This document shows positions 11,301 through 26,300 of a stretch of DNA of 64,000 nucleotides, piece by piece (the first letter of the stretch is position 1; every line of letters begins with the position of its first letter). Made by a program: the position numbers and the translations under genes. Source of the DNA: Apoderus coryli (lineage: Eukaryota > Arthropoda > Insecta > Coleoptera > Attelabidae); contig OU452203.1 in NCBI GenBank assembly GCA_911728435.2, positions 16,017,651 through 16,081,650 on the forward strand. The letters run 5' to 3'. The notes under the pieces were generated by a model. It saw only the letters and a program-made list of their open reading frames with translations. It had not been told where the DNA came from and made no database searches.

Positions 11301-14300
11301 TAATTATACTTTTAAATAATAAAATAATATTCGTTACCTTGCATTTGCGGCTGTAAAAAATAACTAAAATTGCTGTTCTTGAGACATAATTAAAATTTAA
11401 AATTATGTATTTAATGTGTTAAATAACGCATTGTCTATGGTGTATGTACTACACAGGATGTCATAAGAAAGCTTAACTATTTGTATCATTCTAGATTTTG
11501 TTATACAAGAACCATTTTAAAAGTAAGTACTCCAATGAATTTATTGTCAAATTTCGAAATTACTAAAAGATCTACTAAGGTGTAATAATTTTTATGGAAC
11601 TAATGATTACGGATATCCAAATCTACGCAGCTGGCTAACCTGTGAACTTTATATTATAATTTAAAAAACAATACTGTGTCCAAGATAAGAATGGGATAGC
11701 ATTGGAATCTTGGAAACGGTAGGAGGTACAATGTTGATTAAATTAGAGAAAAGTTGTACAATTTAAACACCTTTTAAACGGTGTTTTCAAATGTAAACTA
11801 ACTTTAGCCGTGTTCGAGAATTTTCGAAAAAACGATTTTTTTTGCGATTTTAGTTTTTATTTATTAGTTTTACAGATATAAAAAAATTAAAAGCATTTCC
11901 TCATTGATACTTTTTGAGGAGAAGTGACTTTACTTTTAAATAGAATTTAAAAGGAGTTTAAAATGTACAACTTTTTTATAAGTTAACCAACATTGTAACT
12001 CCTATCTAGCGTTTCAAATATTCAAATGCTATCCCATTCTTATATCTTAGACAGAAAATGTTCTTTAATATATAACAAAGCTACATTAAAAATTAAAATT
12101 GATTAGAAATTGTATATTTTTCGTTACAATAACCTTGTTCAATATTAAATATTTAGTTGACTGGTAGTAGTTAGTATTAGTACTTATTAATTTGGTTAAT
12201 TAGTTTAGTCATAAGTCTTTATTGATATTTTGTTTAATAATTGTCACTTGTTTCTGCATGTTATAGTATTTTTGTTAAATCGGAATGTAATTATGTTTTG
12301 TTTATTAAAAAAAACTAGCACCATCTGACTACCATTATTGATGTGAATCTGCTATGGTTTTGAAAAAATATCAAAAATCAAGACTTACTACTAGAAAAAC
12401 GTAGTTTAAGCGAAAATCAAATCAATTGTAGTACTAATAACTCTTAATGAAATTCATCCAGAACTAAAATCTGCATATTGTCCATGCAAAATTTATGCCG
12501 AATTAGTTCTACATCCGACCCCACTGAAGAAAAAATCAAATTTGCTACATGTTTGATTCTGTAAAACGACGCGTCTTGCTCGATTCACCCTGTATAAAAT
12601 GCATTTTCATGTTTTTTGAACATTTGTCGAAGCTCCAATCACGTTTATTGTAAATTTTCAAATAAACAGTTTGAATATTCATGGTATATTCTGCGCACGT
12701 TGGATGGAAAACTGAATATTTTTCTGAAATATTAAAAAAAAACTAAAATTAGTAGGACTTTATTATAGAAACTTAACTTAAATCGATAGAGCAGCCATGA
12801 AAATCTAAATTACCAGAAAAATCCTGCGTTGTTTTCCATAAACGTCTAACCTACCGTTGAGTCATGAAGCACGTTGTATTCTGTATAAAAACTAAAACGC
12901 TAAATGAAATAAATTTAAATTTTTTCTGCTGGATTATAGTATGAGAAAACCTACACGTCCACTACAACAATTTTCCAATTCGTCTTAATCTAAATTGATA
13001 TATGAATTAAGCAGTCTGTAATTTTATTTATTAACGTATTTTAAAATAAAAATAAAGTGAACAATAATTTTTAGTAACACGGTATTTCTAAATTGATGAA
13101 AAATAGTTTACATGAATATTTCAGAAAAAAGATGGGGAAATTTTGATTTGATTTTTCATACAATCTTAATTTACAACCCTTCAAAGGGGAAAATTGTTAT
13201 TATACTATAGTCGGATTTAAAAGAATTAATTTTGGCAAATAACTGATGCTATTAATTTGGAAGTTTTGTTATTTATATAACTAAAAGACCTTTGTGACCG
13301 ACTTGCATGCGGTGAAGTAACCCTCGAAGTGCTTCGTAATGTTCCAGAAAGCAAGGCTTTAAATTATTATTTCTTAAACTTTTTGGGCAAAATAATTTAT
13401 TTTGTGGCATAGCAATAAGAGCAAAAGAATATCCTCGCAGTATCTGTCGACCTATGCGCAGTCTAGTTAAATAAAATTAGACTGATCGAGGCCCTGCTAC
13501 ACGGAAAAAAATCTTCAAATAAGACTATAGACGCATCCTTAAAGATAATGCTTGAGTTAAGTTTAATGAATACACAATTTAAATATTCATCTAATCTTGG
13601 ATGTAAGTTGTGTATTTACTTGATTTAAAATTACCTTATAGTTATAGAATAAATATAGCAGGCAGGAAATAAGAAAACAATATCCTTCTATAAAAGTTAT
13701 ATTTGTCTTCAAAGTGTATAATATTCTTATATTTTTTTATAATAGACTATTTTTATGGTTTATATTTTTGGGGGTGTAGGTTCGTACATAATAATAATAA
13801 TAATTTTTGCAACTTAATATTACCTTTTTGAACACAAGTTTACTAATAACTTTTTATTAAAATTGTGTATAAATAAACAAACATAGAGCAAGACATTATT
13901 TGACATGTGTTACAATTACAAACACTTACACGCAAAATAAATCTAATTAAAATCATGTTGTTTAAATAAGTCCGTCAAATTGCAAATATTTTTACTTTCA
14001 GAACAAATCTTGATAAACGTCGGGAAGTAGGTGTATAGTTTTTTTTCTCTTCCTTTGTTAATTTTTTTTTGGCATAATATAAAATTTGCAGTTTAGTGGT
14101 ACCGATAGATATTGATATTGAAATTTTATTGTGTTTACGAGGTTTGTCAAAAATGTTGTGTGTGCTAACCGCTTTGTATGAGATTATGATATATATACAT
14201 ATATTACTCAGATATTGAATGTCGGTCCTATCATTGATACTATTTTTATTTTATTTTTTATGTAAATCATTTCCTTAAACTCCCTTTTTTTGTGTTTTGT

Positions 14301-17300
14301 TCAGTATCTAGTATTTTTGTGTTGTTGAAATTAAATATGTGGTTATTGGATTCTGCATGTTTAGTTAGGGCGGTTTTATTTTTGGAGTTTTTATGTCTTT
14401 TATCCAAATTTTGCTTCGTTTGTCCAATATAGACTGCGTTGGAATCATTACATGGTATTTCGTATATTTATAAGACGTGTTTTCTTTAATAAATGTGTTC
14501 TATTAGTTAATCAACCAGAAATATTAAGAAGAACCCTGGACAATTTAAAATTTTTTCTAAATTATGTGTAAATGTAAATGGAGACCATTTTGAACAGTTT
14601 CTTTAGTTGCTATTTATTTTAGTTTAGTTCAATTTAATTTTTAGTTAGTTATTTAGTTGTTTTCATATTTTTGATAAAAGCATATCAGCACTGTCATAGA
14701 TAGCCTGTCACAACTGCGAAAAAATGCATATTAACATAACCTCAATAAAGCATATTTATTTGAAGTTATAATAAAAAGGTCTACGGAAGACAACGAAATA
14801 CAGTATGTTCGTTCCATTTAAAATAACTAATCATATGTCGAAACTTTGACAATGGATCGACAAACGTCATTTCTAGCACCATAACTTGACGACTCAGAAA
14901 AAATGCTACAACTTTGCTAATTTTAACTATACTGTGTGATCAAAAGTACCGGAGATAGCTATTGAGTAAAATATACTTCATCACTTGTTGATGTCGTCGG
15001 TGACGGCTTATAAAGAAATTTATTTGTAGATTTTCTCCTGTGTAATAATGGAAGAATTATGAAAATCCTGGGACTTGGAACAAATTATTCCAAAGTTTTT
15101 CAACTTCTATTAATTATTAAACATAATAGTAGTAGTTCTATCATTTTTAAATAATTAGAAAATAATACAGAACCTATTGAAGTATAATGTATAGATATAT
15201 GTATAATATAACTAAGTAGGTATACTATTCCACATGAAACAATAATACGTCTGTATTTGATTCAAGTATCTACTCTTCTTCCGTTAGAATTAACTTAGTC
15301 TTACTAAATAAGAATAATGTTTTATTTAATTGAAGTATTACCACCGAATATAGATCTATAATCTTTGAACGATGGCATTACTACACTTGCGGCATGGGAA
15401 ATGTAGTGTTGTCTTAAGATTAATAAACTTATAATAAGAACAGCTTTTTTTCCATGTAATTTAAACAAAATCATATATAGTGAAAGCATAGTTTTGTCCG
15501 CTATGCCACAAAATTATGTAGGTATTATTATATTTTTACGAACACAAATTCACTAGTAATTTTTGGATAAAATTTGGTACAGCTCTATTTTAAGATATGA
15601 CAGATTCTGTGACTTTTACAAAATTACTAACACTTATTAAAAAAAATTGGTGTAGGCCCACTTTTAAGGGTAGTAAATTTAATGATGTATTCGGATTGTT
15701 ATGATTTTTAGAAATATTATATATAGATAGTTTCTGAGAACCAATTTATAATTCAATGGTAAAAAAGAACAAAATAAACAAAGCAATGAAGATTTGAAAT
15801 AAAATTGACTATAGGTATAAGTGTGTTAATTAAAACCGATTCAATAAAAATGCCAATCTATCTATGCCTTTCAAGAATTCAGTAAAGAAAGTGCATAAAT
15901 ATTGATAGGCTATTTAATTGCAATAGTGTCAATTATTAATCCTGTCTAACTATGTACTTTCATGCGAAGTATCAACTCGTTGTTTTCAATAATATATAAG
16001 AAGCTAAGCTAACTAAGCCAATGTAGTTTTGTGTCTTTATTTTTCTACCTAATATGCATTTCAAATAAATAATAGGGAATCTGTATCCTTTTCCTCTTGG
16101 CAATTGCTGGAAATATATTTTATCCCAGTATTTTTTTTTGACATTAATATAACAACAACTAATTAGTTTTAGTTATATTAATATTAAATGTTGTGTATAG
16201 ATGTCCTATATTTGTTTATCCTTGTACTAGATTGAACCTATAATTATTGTAAATTGTAAACCCTTTTTTTGCATGATAAATAATTTTTATTAAAAAAATA
16301 GAAACAAAATCAAGTTGAGGGATTTCGACTTTGGGCGCGATAACTTTGCCAATTTAGGTATATTTTGTCATCAATCGACAAAGTATCATTGAATTCTTGA
16401 TAATATAATATATATTATGTATTTTCTATTTTTAAGATACAAATGAATTATAAAAATTTATTTTTTCATATGATTTTTAAGTTGCCGTTTCAATTTATTG
16501 ACAAATGGTGAATGCGCAAACCAAACTATTTACTCGATTTTTGTATAGCGTTCCTTTATTGCAGAGCTGTATTTTGTGAAATCAACTGTAGGTGACACCA
16601 CATGTATGAATATAAATAATTTTATTCCGGAGTATAAATTAGTCTCTGATTTTAGATAAAGAGAGCGATATACAGGGGTATTCAAATTACACGTCATCGC
16701 TAGATTACAGCTTTTTAAAAAAATTGAAATTTCGTGTATATTTTTGATTTATTGTAAGACGTATCACAAAGGAAAATGTACATTCTCAAAGCAACTTTTT
16801 GATTCTGTAGATGAAAAGGTGTCAGATGCCTTGAACAACGTTTCGTCTTCCTTCAACCATCATCAACATTAATTTTTCGATAAAGTCCTTATTTTTACTT
16901 TCAAAAATGTATAACTGAAAAATGTGTAAGTCTACAATGTGATTAACAATGATTTGGAGTTATTGGATAAGTGAATTTAATTACCAGTCAAAAAGTATAC
17001 TTATATATTATTATTATTATAAATATTATTACTTAATGGGTTATGAGAAATAGTCAATAATTCAATAAATATTTATTGACAACAATACGTTCATAAATAA
17101 AAAGTGTTTGGGTGAATTTCTACTCCAAAGATTCTACTGCTCAATTATAAAATATTCAATATAATAAAATCAAAAAAACAAATTTTCCATAAAAACATTT
17201 CATAAACTTAATCTGCCTGTATCAGAATTTACAATTTTTTAAATTCTAAATAATTGCATCATTGTGGTATTGACAATAATTATTTATTTTTTAACTTAAG

Positions 17301-20300
17301 TGGGTTATTTTTTTTTATTCCATTCATTTGCTAATTAACTGTTGATATATTATTAAAAGATTTGTTGGATTTAAATTTGTGACGTATGCAGTGTTTATTG
17401 ATGAATTTATTCATTTATTAGAGAATTATGGTTAAGAACATGCAATTTTGACTTAGAGAGAACGATTATTATTATTATTGATATATAGGATGAGTTGTAC
17501 ACAAGTAAGTACGGTTTATGTCAGTTACCTAAGTTACACTTATTATATTATGTAGTGTCAAAATTCGCCTCTGAAAATTGAAAATCAAGGATTTTAAAAC
17601 GCGCGGCGGCAGGCGGTGCGATACATTAAATTCACCGATCAAATTATAGCTTCAAAGCGATACATATTGACTGATTTGTAGCACAGTAAAATTATAAATA
17701 TTATAGGTATTTCAATCTGGCGACAATATCCCATGAATATTTTGTGCATGCCCTATATATTCAACTAGTGTACTAGAATATTCCCTAAAAAATGTTACGG
17801 GCAGAAGTTTTCTAGGAACTCTAAGTTTGAATTAAAGTTGTCAACTCTACGAAATTAATGTTCGTAAACTGATATTAGGCAAATTCCATACACCTCTATA
17901 TGTTTCGAGATATAAATATCCCATAATCAGTGCTTCTAAACTATTTAATTTTTGGATAACTTATTTAACTATAAATGGTAACAAAACAAGTGTTTAGAAA
18001 AATAAAAAAGATATCATACTACACAACTACACACCATTTAGTGAAAAAAAAAAGAATAGTTTCAAAAGTTAAATAAAAAAATATCCATATCTTTTTACGC
18101 TTTGTTCTCATTCTTGAGTCAATAGCAAATAAATTATCTAATAATTTTGACGGATCAATCACATGAAATAGAGGGAATCGCCCTGTATCATAATTAACAA
18201 ATCCGTATATTGGCAATTGGCACCTATTTGCTATTAAACATATGCCTAATATCAATATAAAATAATGTAATTAATAAAAATATACTACCAAAGATAATCT
18301 ATTTGTATTTTATGACACATAGGTACCATATTTAATTTCTCAAATGCATTGCGAGTCTCCTGTACCCTGTACCACAGTTTACGATGCCTGTACCTATTAT
18401 AAAAAATTAAACAGCCATTCCTATTTTTGCTGACTCAAATTTCAGTGCAACCTACGTTAATGTTAAACAAGCCGTAGCTTCTTGCTAATCATTATAATAT
18501 TATTTTTCGACACCCGTACTATAATAATACACTTATATGCCAAAAATCCGTTTAATAATGAGATCCATTATGATACAGATATTTCATAACGATACAGATT
18601 TTTAACCAATATATACATTTCAAATCTGATGGTAGCTATGCACTTTTACATGATCGGCTCTAGACTTTAAATGTTAAATATTTAAATAAAAATCACTACA
18701 CTGACTTTCCGATCTAGCGAAAGTATACCTATTTATAATTCCATGATGTTCTTAAAATATACAAACAACAATGGTCAACAAATTAAAATTTAAAATCGTT
18801 CGAAGATATTATAATAATGCTGGTGTTAGTTATTTCGTAAATATTAAAATAACTCTAATAAACCGAACGTATTCACAGAATTCTTAGCACACAATCTCTC
18901 TGGCTAGTATAAAATATTGTATTTTGTGAATGAATTTTGAGTGCAATCAAGGCCGATCGTTGCACATAGTAGGTCTGGCAAATCCAACAATTCGAACTTT
19001 GGAACTTGTTTAGAGGGGAGAGGCGACCCCATCGAATTCTACGTAATTCGTAATTCCATTTTGTGTGGTAGGGTAGGGATAATTCATTCTATGTTGTGCC
19101 GTATTCGTATTGTCGTCTAAAAAATAACGTGATAATAAAAATTTAGTGGGGCCATAAAGATAAGTTTTCAATCTATATAAATCGGAGCAAAAATTATCCT
19201 AAACAATCTGATAGTATCAATTCGCGAATAAGCTATACAAACCAATATAATTGTGCCGTGTGTTGTGTTTGTCGGCATTTTGTAGGTTAAATTGTGCTCA
19301 AGCCGGTGGTAAACACTGACAATTCTCAAGTTTTACGAGTAAAACCAAACTTTTTAATGGTCGATTATGAATTTATCTGCTAAATTTTCTGCAATTAATT
19401 ATTATCCATCATTATCCTGCAGAAAGAGAAAGCGATTGAAGAATACTAGCTTCCTAAGTATCACATAACCTTAAAATCGTAATTTTTGTTATTAATTATT
19501 TATTAAAAATCGTATGTAGTACAAAAGGAAATTAATTTATTTGTATAGTTTCGCGTTGTTAATCTATTTTGAGTATATTTATTTCGATATTTAAATAGTG
19601 GGCATAAAAATAAAATAGTTCAGAATTCTTATATATCTAAAAATATCTACTGAGTCGTACTTAAATCTCTATTTTAAAAATGACTGGGAATCCTAGAAAT
19701 TTAAGTAATTATCCCAACACACGTTATATTGCTGTGTTTGAAGATGAAATCAAACCCAAGATAAAATCCGGTAAGTGTTTTGTTTGTAGTTATTATACTT
19801 AATAAAGATCAAGTACCTACCTACTTAGGCACTTGAGAGAGTAATACTTGTAAAGTACTCACCTATGCGCACAAGTTAATGATGATAGTGAACATTACCT
19901 ATCAATTATTTGATGTTGATGATTTCTTTTACCTATCAAGCATTAGTCTCGAATAAAAATGGCGGGAAAATTTAATACACTAGGTTAACACAAGTTTATG
20001 GGTATATTATATTACCTATGGGCTCGAGAGGCGTCAACATTCCTACCTGACAGTAAATAAGTTTACTATATTATTTATTCCATATTGGATTTTTTTCTTG
20101 GGATGAGGTTCTAATTAAAACACATTATAAGTGAAACCCCACTCCTGTTTCACATGTCAGACAATAACAACATTTCGGCAATGAATAACTGCCTTCTTCA
20201 GGTACATTGACTAAATCGTCTCCTGTTCATCACAGGCATTCAATTTTTCAGACATTGATTGTCAATGTTAATTGAAAACAACTGTTGTTATTATTAATTA

Positions 20301-23300
20301 TTAAATTTGTGACATATATTAAAGTGATCTCCAAAGTTTATTTCGGAAGAAGTTGCATAAAACCTAAATGTAATTAAAATTTGATTTCGTTTTGAAACAG
20401 GATGATTTCGATTAGCAAATAGTCCTTTTATGTCCACCAAACCCCAATCCATTTAACTTGAAAGTCTATTTACAACAAGAACTGAATATTTCGTAATGAG
20501 CAATAATAATTATTAATAATAATTTGACAACAAAAGTCATGACATAACCTACACAACTACATAAATTTTGGATTTAACTCGCTGTTAAAGAATTAACTGC
20601 CCAATTTCGGGCTGTTAGCTTTAACTAGTTCTTAAGTCTTAAATGGGGTTGGTCAATGGGAACTATAAATTTTAACCGACCGTTACACAGTTACCAGATT
20701 GTTAACAAGTTAACAGTGGTTGATGGACGGCCGTTAGGTATAGAATAAATTAGCCGTAAGATATGAAGACTTATTTTGAAAATAAAATATTTGACGTACA
20801 ATGTATGCTCGATTTGATCTTTATAGACGTTGCTGGATGATGTTCTATATAAAAAAAAATCCACGTAATATGTATAGACATACTTCATAATAATACTTAA
20901 GCGGTTCTCTGCTACATATTGCAAAACAAATTTAATATAATGTAGGTTTTTAGCACTTTTTACAATTAGCTTAGTCATCGTTATAAAAAGTAGATAGGTA
21001 TGGCTAATATTATTTAAATAAAGTTCATTGACAGTGTGGTACAACAAAATCCTATGAATATTTTTATAGGTGAGTATCTATCTCAACGTACTTACTATTT
21101 ACATTCCAAACCAGTTTCGATAAATTTTGTTTCAAATTGGGACAAAAAAATTAACAATTGAGGCGCATTCGGCTTTTTGGAAGACACGGTCCTTTAAACT
21201 ACACGATCCTACTCTGTTCGGGATCATCAATATATTAATCTCGTTCTTTAAGTCTTTTTTAGACAGTTCGATCTTTGATAACCGTAGGATTACAGCTGTA
21301 ATTCGTAAGATTAAGTCAGAGCATAGAAAATGTATAAAAGCTTTGAATGCTTTGAGATATCGATAAAAAGCTTTAGAATTTGTCAGATTTCTCTAATGTT
21401 TAACTTTTCTCAAACATTCCGTACAATTACAATAATATTTGAAGTTGCCACAGCATGCAATCTTAGGAATTAGGGGATTTATAGGTAGACCTACTTATAT
21501 AAATTTTAAAGTCCAAACATTTCACGTAATTATCCATAAATTATATGCAGATTCCAACTACACTCTTGCAATAACATAATAATTTTCCGCATTCTAATTT
21601 TATTCGCAAAGAATTGGTTCAACAATTTTGATCATAAACACCAAATTATTCCATCATTCTATTTATAGACTCCTACTAACTTGTTCATGTTTATTATTTT
21701 TATTTCCTTGTGGACTCTAATGTTTTTTTGAATTATCATCTCATGCTTTTTTTCATAAAATAGAAAATTAATTAATTCCGTTTTATTTTTGACATTGACA
21801 TTGGACTTATATGCGCTATAAAAAAATATAATAATTAGTTCCTATTCTAACAAAAATACTTAATTGCATATCAGGATAAAATCTAAAAATGGACAACTGT
21901 ATTTAATTATGTTTGTTTTCTGAAGCTTGTCGGTGAATTATTATAGTTGGCAAGGACGAAATGATTAAATTTTCATTACAGGTAGGCGTGGAATAGAAAT
22001 GTGAAATGGTTGGTATTTGCAAAGTAATCCACTTAATTTTCATTATCTGTTTGATATCATCGACAAAATCTGTGAACTTTCGTTGCATTGGTAGAGTTAG
22101 AACGAGATTAGCCTTAGCAATAAAACCCCATTGGTTAAGAGTGATTGCACACGTTTAGGGCACCCCGCAATTTTGTGAGGGGACAAGGGACCGGTAACAA
22201 AAAGGCTGGATAATTAGGCGTGGTTATACTACGTTCATACATCCTTATCATAGGTTATGGTTAGCACAGGGCCGCAATAAGTACGTTGCTGAAGTTGAAT
22301 TTAAATTCAATATTTTTTAATATATCTATAACAATAATTATGTACTTATACGGTCAATTCGATTTGCCTGCCGGTTTGCCACTGATGTACGTCAGCCGAG
22401 TTTTTTTATAGCGCGCTAGAGGGAACGGATTATGCCGGTATGCTCTGAAAGTTGACCGACTCCGACGCTTGATAAAAGATAATATATTATAATACTTTTG
22501 TTAACACAATTTACAGAAAATTTCCTGCAATGTCGTATAATCTTAAAGTATCGAAGCAAAACTTCATATTAAATGAATGCTTTACATCAGCTAAAGCCTT
22601 TTTTGACTACTTTTTCTTGTGTCTGTCTAGTTCTGCTATGTCCCAGTTTATTATCATCATGACTGAGGAACTGTACTTTTAATATGTTGCTAAATTTATT
22701 TTTTTGTTTGTTTGGTTACAGCATGGTTTGGAACTCGCCACTTTGTCACCTTCATGCTATTTCTTGGCATGGCTAATGCTTACATTATGCGCACCAATAT
22801 GTCAGTTGCAATCGTAGCAATGGTAAATCATACAGCTATAGCAAATGGCGGCGGACATTCTACAGAGTCTGTAGACACTGAATGTGGCGTTATCAATGTC
22901 AACGAGGTTTGTATTATGATTTAGATCTAACTTGGTACTACCTAAACCCATTTAAAGTACCTTTAAATAATCAGATTCCAATTAAATATCAATTTTTCCG
23001 ATACCGGGACTGCCGCTTCTAAATTTGATCAACAAGGTTTACTTTAAGAACTTTAAAAGCAGTTGGAAAGAGGTGTGTTTGAAAAATATGTTTTTCTGTT
23101 ATAGACCGTGACACCAGTGATCGATCCAGACTCTGATGGTTCGTTCGTCTGGGAAACCGACATCCAAGGTTATGTCCTGAGCTCATTCTTCTATGGTTAT
23201 GTCATCACTCAAATCCCATTTGGTATACTTGCAAAACGTTATGGTAACATCTACTTTCTTGGTATTGGTATGTTCGTAAACTCGGTATTTGGACTTTTGG

Positions 23301-26300
23301 TTCCATATGCCGCCGAAATGGGAATTTGGTGGTTGATCGCCGTCAGGTTTATACAGGGCCTGGGCGAGGTGAGTAGAATGGAAATAGCACTGTATAGTGC
23401 TATATTGTGGCAAGTACATGGCGGGGGATGTCAAAAATATTTCCGGGAATGGCAATGCATAACGAAACCCAAATTTTATGAACAAATAATATATTGCTGC
23501 ATTGTCGCTACGTTGATGATTGCCTTGATCTTTTCATTTGCACTAATTTAAAGGTTTCTATGTATTTACTTTTAAAACTCAATTATTCAATAATAGATTA
23601 GTAAATTTTAATAGTAATTTTATTCAAAACCTAAAGATTCTTTTACAAATATTACAAAAAAATGTTACATTACTTTAGAAAAGGGTTCTGTTATGCATTG
23701 AGTTTTGATTTTTCTGATATATTGATTTTGAATTTACGGTATTGCATTTCCCGCTTATGTACCTTGTTTTTGGTTTTTCAACAAACATGTTCCATTTTGT
23801 TGGGTCAGGGTCCCATAGTGCCATGCACGCACGCCCTTCTGGCCAAATGGATACCCCCTAATGAGAGAAGCCGTATGGGTGCATTCGTTTATGCAGGTAT
23901 TACAATCATTTATATCGATAAACGATGATATAATAGAGAGTACGCAGTGCGAAAGTTCTAAGCTAAACTCTTTCCTGACCATTTTTTAAAATTTGTTTAT
24001 AATATATATTTATATTTTTTCAATTTAAAGTAAATAATTTTCCAAAAGAAATAACAAATGTGTTGTAACAGAATTTTTAACATATTGAAAAATACCATTT
24101 TTTAGAATGTAGATGAATTAGATTATCATTTTGCTTAGCATTACCGGTACAACAAAAGGTTTCATTCAATTGTTAAATATTCTGATATACTTTAGATTTA
24201 TGTTTATAATAAATTTTATATCAGAGGACAGAAGAGATACATTTTATACTTAGTAAGTTAGTTTTATAGATATAAAAGAATTTTTGTTTTTGCTAGTAAA
24301 ACACAATAATATATGGTGCAACAAACATGAAATGACATATATTTCCTACGAGTATGATGAATCATAAGAGTAGAAAATGGTCATTTCATGCGAGTTGAAC
24401 ACTATACTTTTTCTACGACTACGAATATACAAGATACTTAGTGTGCTTTTGAATTTAAACTTTATAATTTTTAGGAAAATATTTACCTGTTGGCGTAAGC
24501 ATAAATACGATGAGTTAAAAGTATTACATTGACTAGGTGGTGTTAAACTATATTCACTATCACTATTTTTCATGATATAAATGGCTTTGAAACCTTCTAA
24601 ATTAGCGAAATAATTTAAACTGTCAATTTGGTTTGTTTGTATGGTCGGCGTTGCTATGGTGATTTTTCATAAATTTACCATTTATATAATTGGTATTTAT
24701 CACTTACACTATCCCTAAACCCCCTCGAGTTTTCCGGTGTTAATGTTATACTTGTTTAGAAAGAGACATGATAAACAATGTATTTATGAAGAATTATCCA
24801 TGACTTGTTTCTTCTACAGTTGTGGTCTATCTTATTCTAGGGATAGTGGATTTAGGTCCAATAAAACACCAACTTTCAGAACTGCCAACGTTTCGCCCAA
24901 TTATTTAGGCATCTTCAGGGCTCTAAAATTGAAAACATGACATAATGTTTATTGAAAACAATGTTAATAACATTGAATAACAAGTAGAAACATACATTCA
25001 GAGGTATTAAAATAAAATACAAAACAAAAACTCTTTAGTTTTACAATATGATTTTCTTTTGTAACAGGCATTACTTACATTCTAGTTGTTGGTGCTTATG
25101 TCTCCACAAACAAAACACAGTAAATACACACAAAACATGATACAGAGATTATTTTTCAATACGTGGGAGATCCCAGGTTATTAATTATAAATCAGTTGTT
25201 TATAGAAATTGAATCGCAACACGTGAAATCATTAATTATGAAGTATAGTTGTTGGTACCAAGCTTTAAAAATTATACTTTTAACAAAATTGAATGAAACA
25301 AATACATGCACACTTCATTGGTATCTTAAATTTTTTTCTTTTTTCACTGTTTTCTTTTTACTTTCTAGGAGTATGTCTTTTGCTTTTTTATTTTATAGGA
25401 ATCCTCGAAATTAAATTGAAATATGAGTTGCTTAAATTCTCAATGTCGTTTCTTTTATTGATAGATTTTTTTTCTTTTTTGATGTTAATCATTTCCTGCA
25501 ACAATCTCTTTTTTAGGATGTTCTGTTTACCAACTATTTTTGTTTCTTCGAAATTGAAGGTGTGTAAATTATCATACGCATGTTCTGCAAGCGCAGTGCG
25601 ATTGGGGTGATTTGTCAGATTCACTGTTCTACAGTCTCTAGAGTGTTCCTTTAATCTCGTTTTTAGATATCTCGATGTTTGTCCTATGTAAATAGATTCG
25701 CAGTTATTACATGGAATAGAATAAACAACGTTAGACTGGAGATCTCTGGGAATTTTGGCTTTTAATTGGCTAAAGAATTTAGAGTTTGTGTTTTCATTTT
25801 TTTGGGTGACTACGAGGTTTTCTGATTGTAATACTCTGTTTAAGTTCTCAGACAGATTCTTTATATAGGGAATCTTACAATACTTTTTGTTTTCATTTTC
25901 ATTACTAACAGTATTTTGTTGATTAATATTATCCAGAGCTTTCTTAATTATCTTGTCAATCAAACTTGCAGGGTAGTTATTGTTTTTTAGGAATGATTGA
26001 ACTAGTTCAAGATTTTTCTTGTGAAATTGTGCTGACGAAAGTTTTATTGAACGGTCAACTAAATTTTTAATCACATTCTGTTTTAGTGAGAATGAATTTT
26101 GAGAATTATAGTTCAAAAATCTCTCCGAAAATGTGGGTTTTCTATACCAGTCTGTTACAATTGTATTATCAGGTGTTCTTATTAGTAGTAAGTCTAAAAA
26201 CGAGATTCTACCGTTTTCTTCTTTCTCTACCGTAAATTTAATTCTTGGATGATAAGTATTAAATATTTGTATTATGTAGTGAATTTTATCTTCAGGTACA

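Noticed and set aside
20691..21047. 118-codon open frame on the minus strand
   Set aside because: No recognisable domain, in AT-rich intronic sequence; hydrophobic/tyrosine-rich composition is typical of chance AT-rich frames.
23369..23551. Continuation of the exon 3 reading frame beyond the donor
   Set aside because: A GAG|GTGAGT donor at 23368 and the in-frame acceptor at 23809 give the conserved GLGEGPIVPC junction; the extension has no SLC17 similarity.
25163..25610. Two small open frames opposite the Penelope ORF and its 3' region, and their mirror copies at 30214-30661
   Set aside because: They are antisense or 3' non-coding reads of the same element and are mirrored only because the element is inverted.
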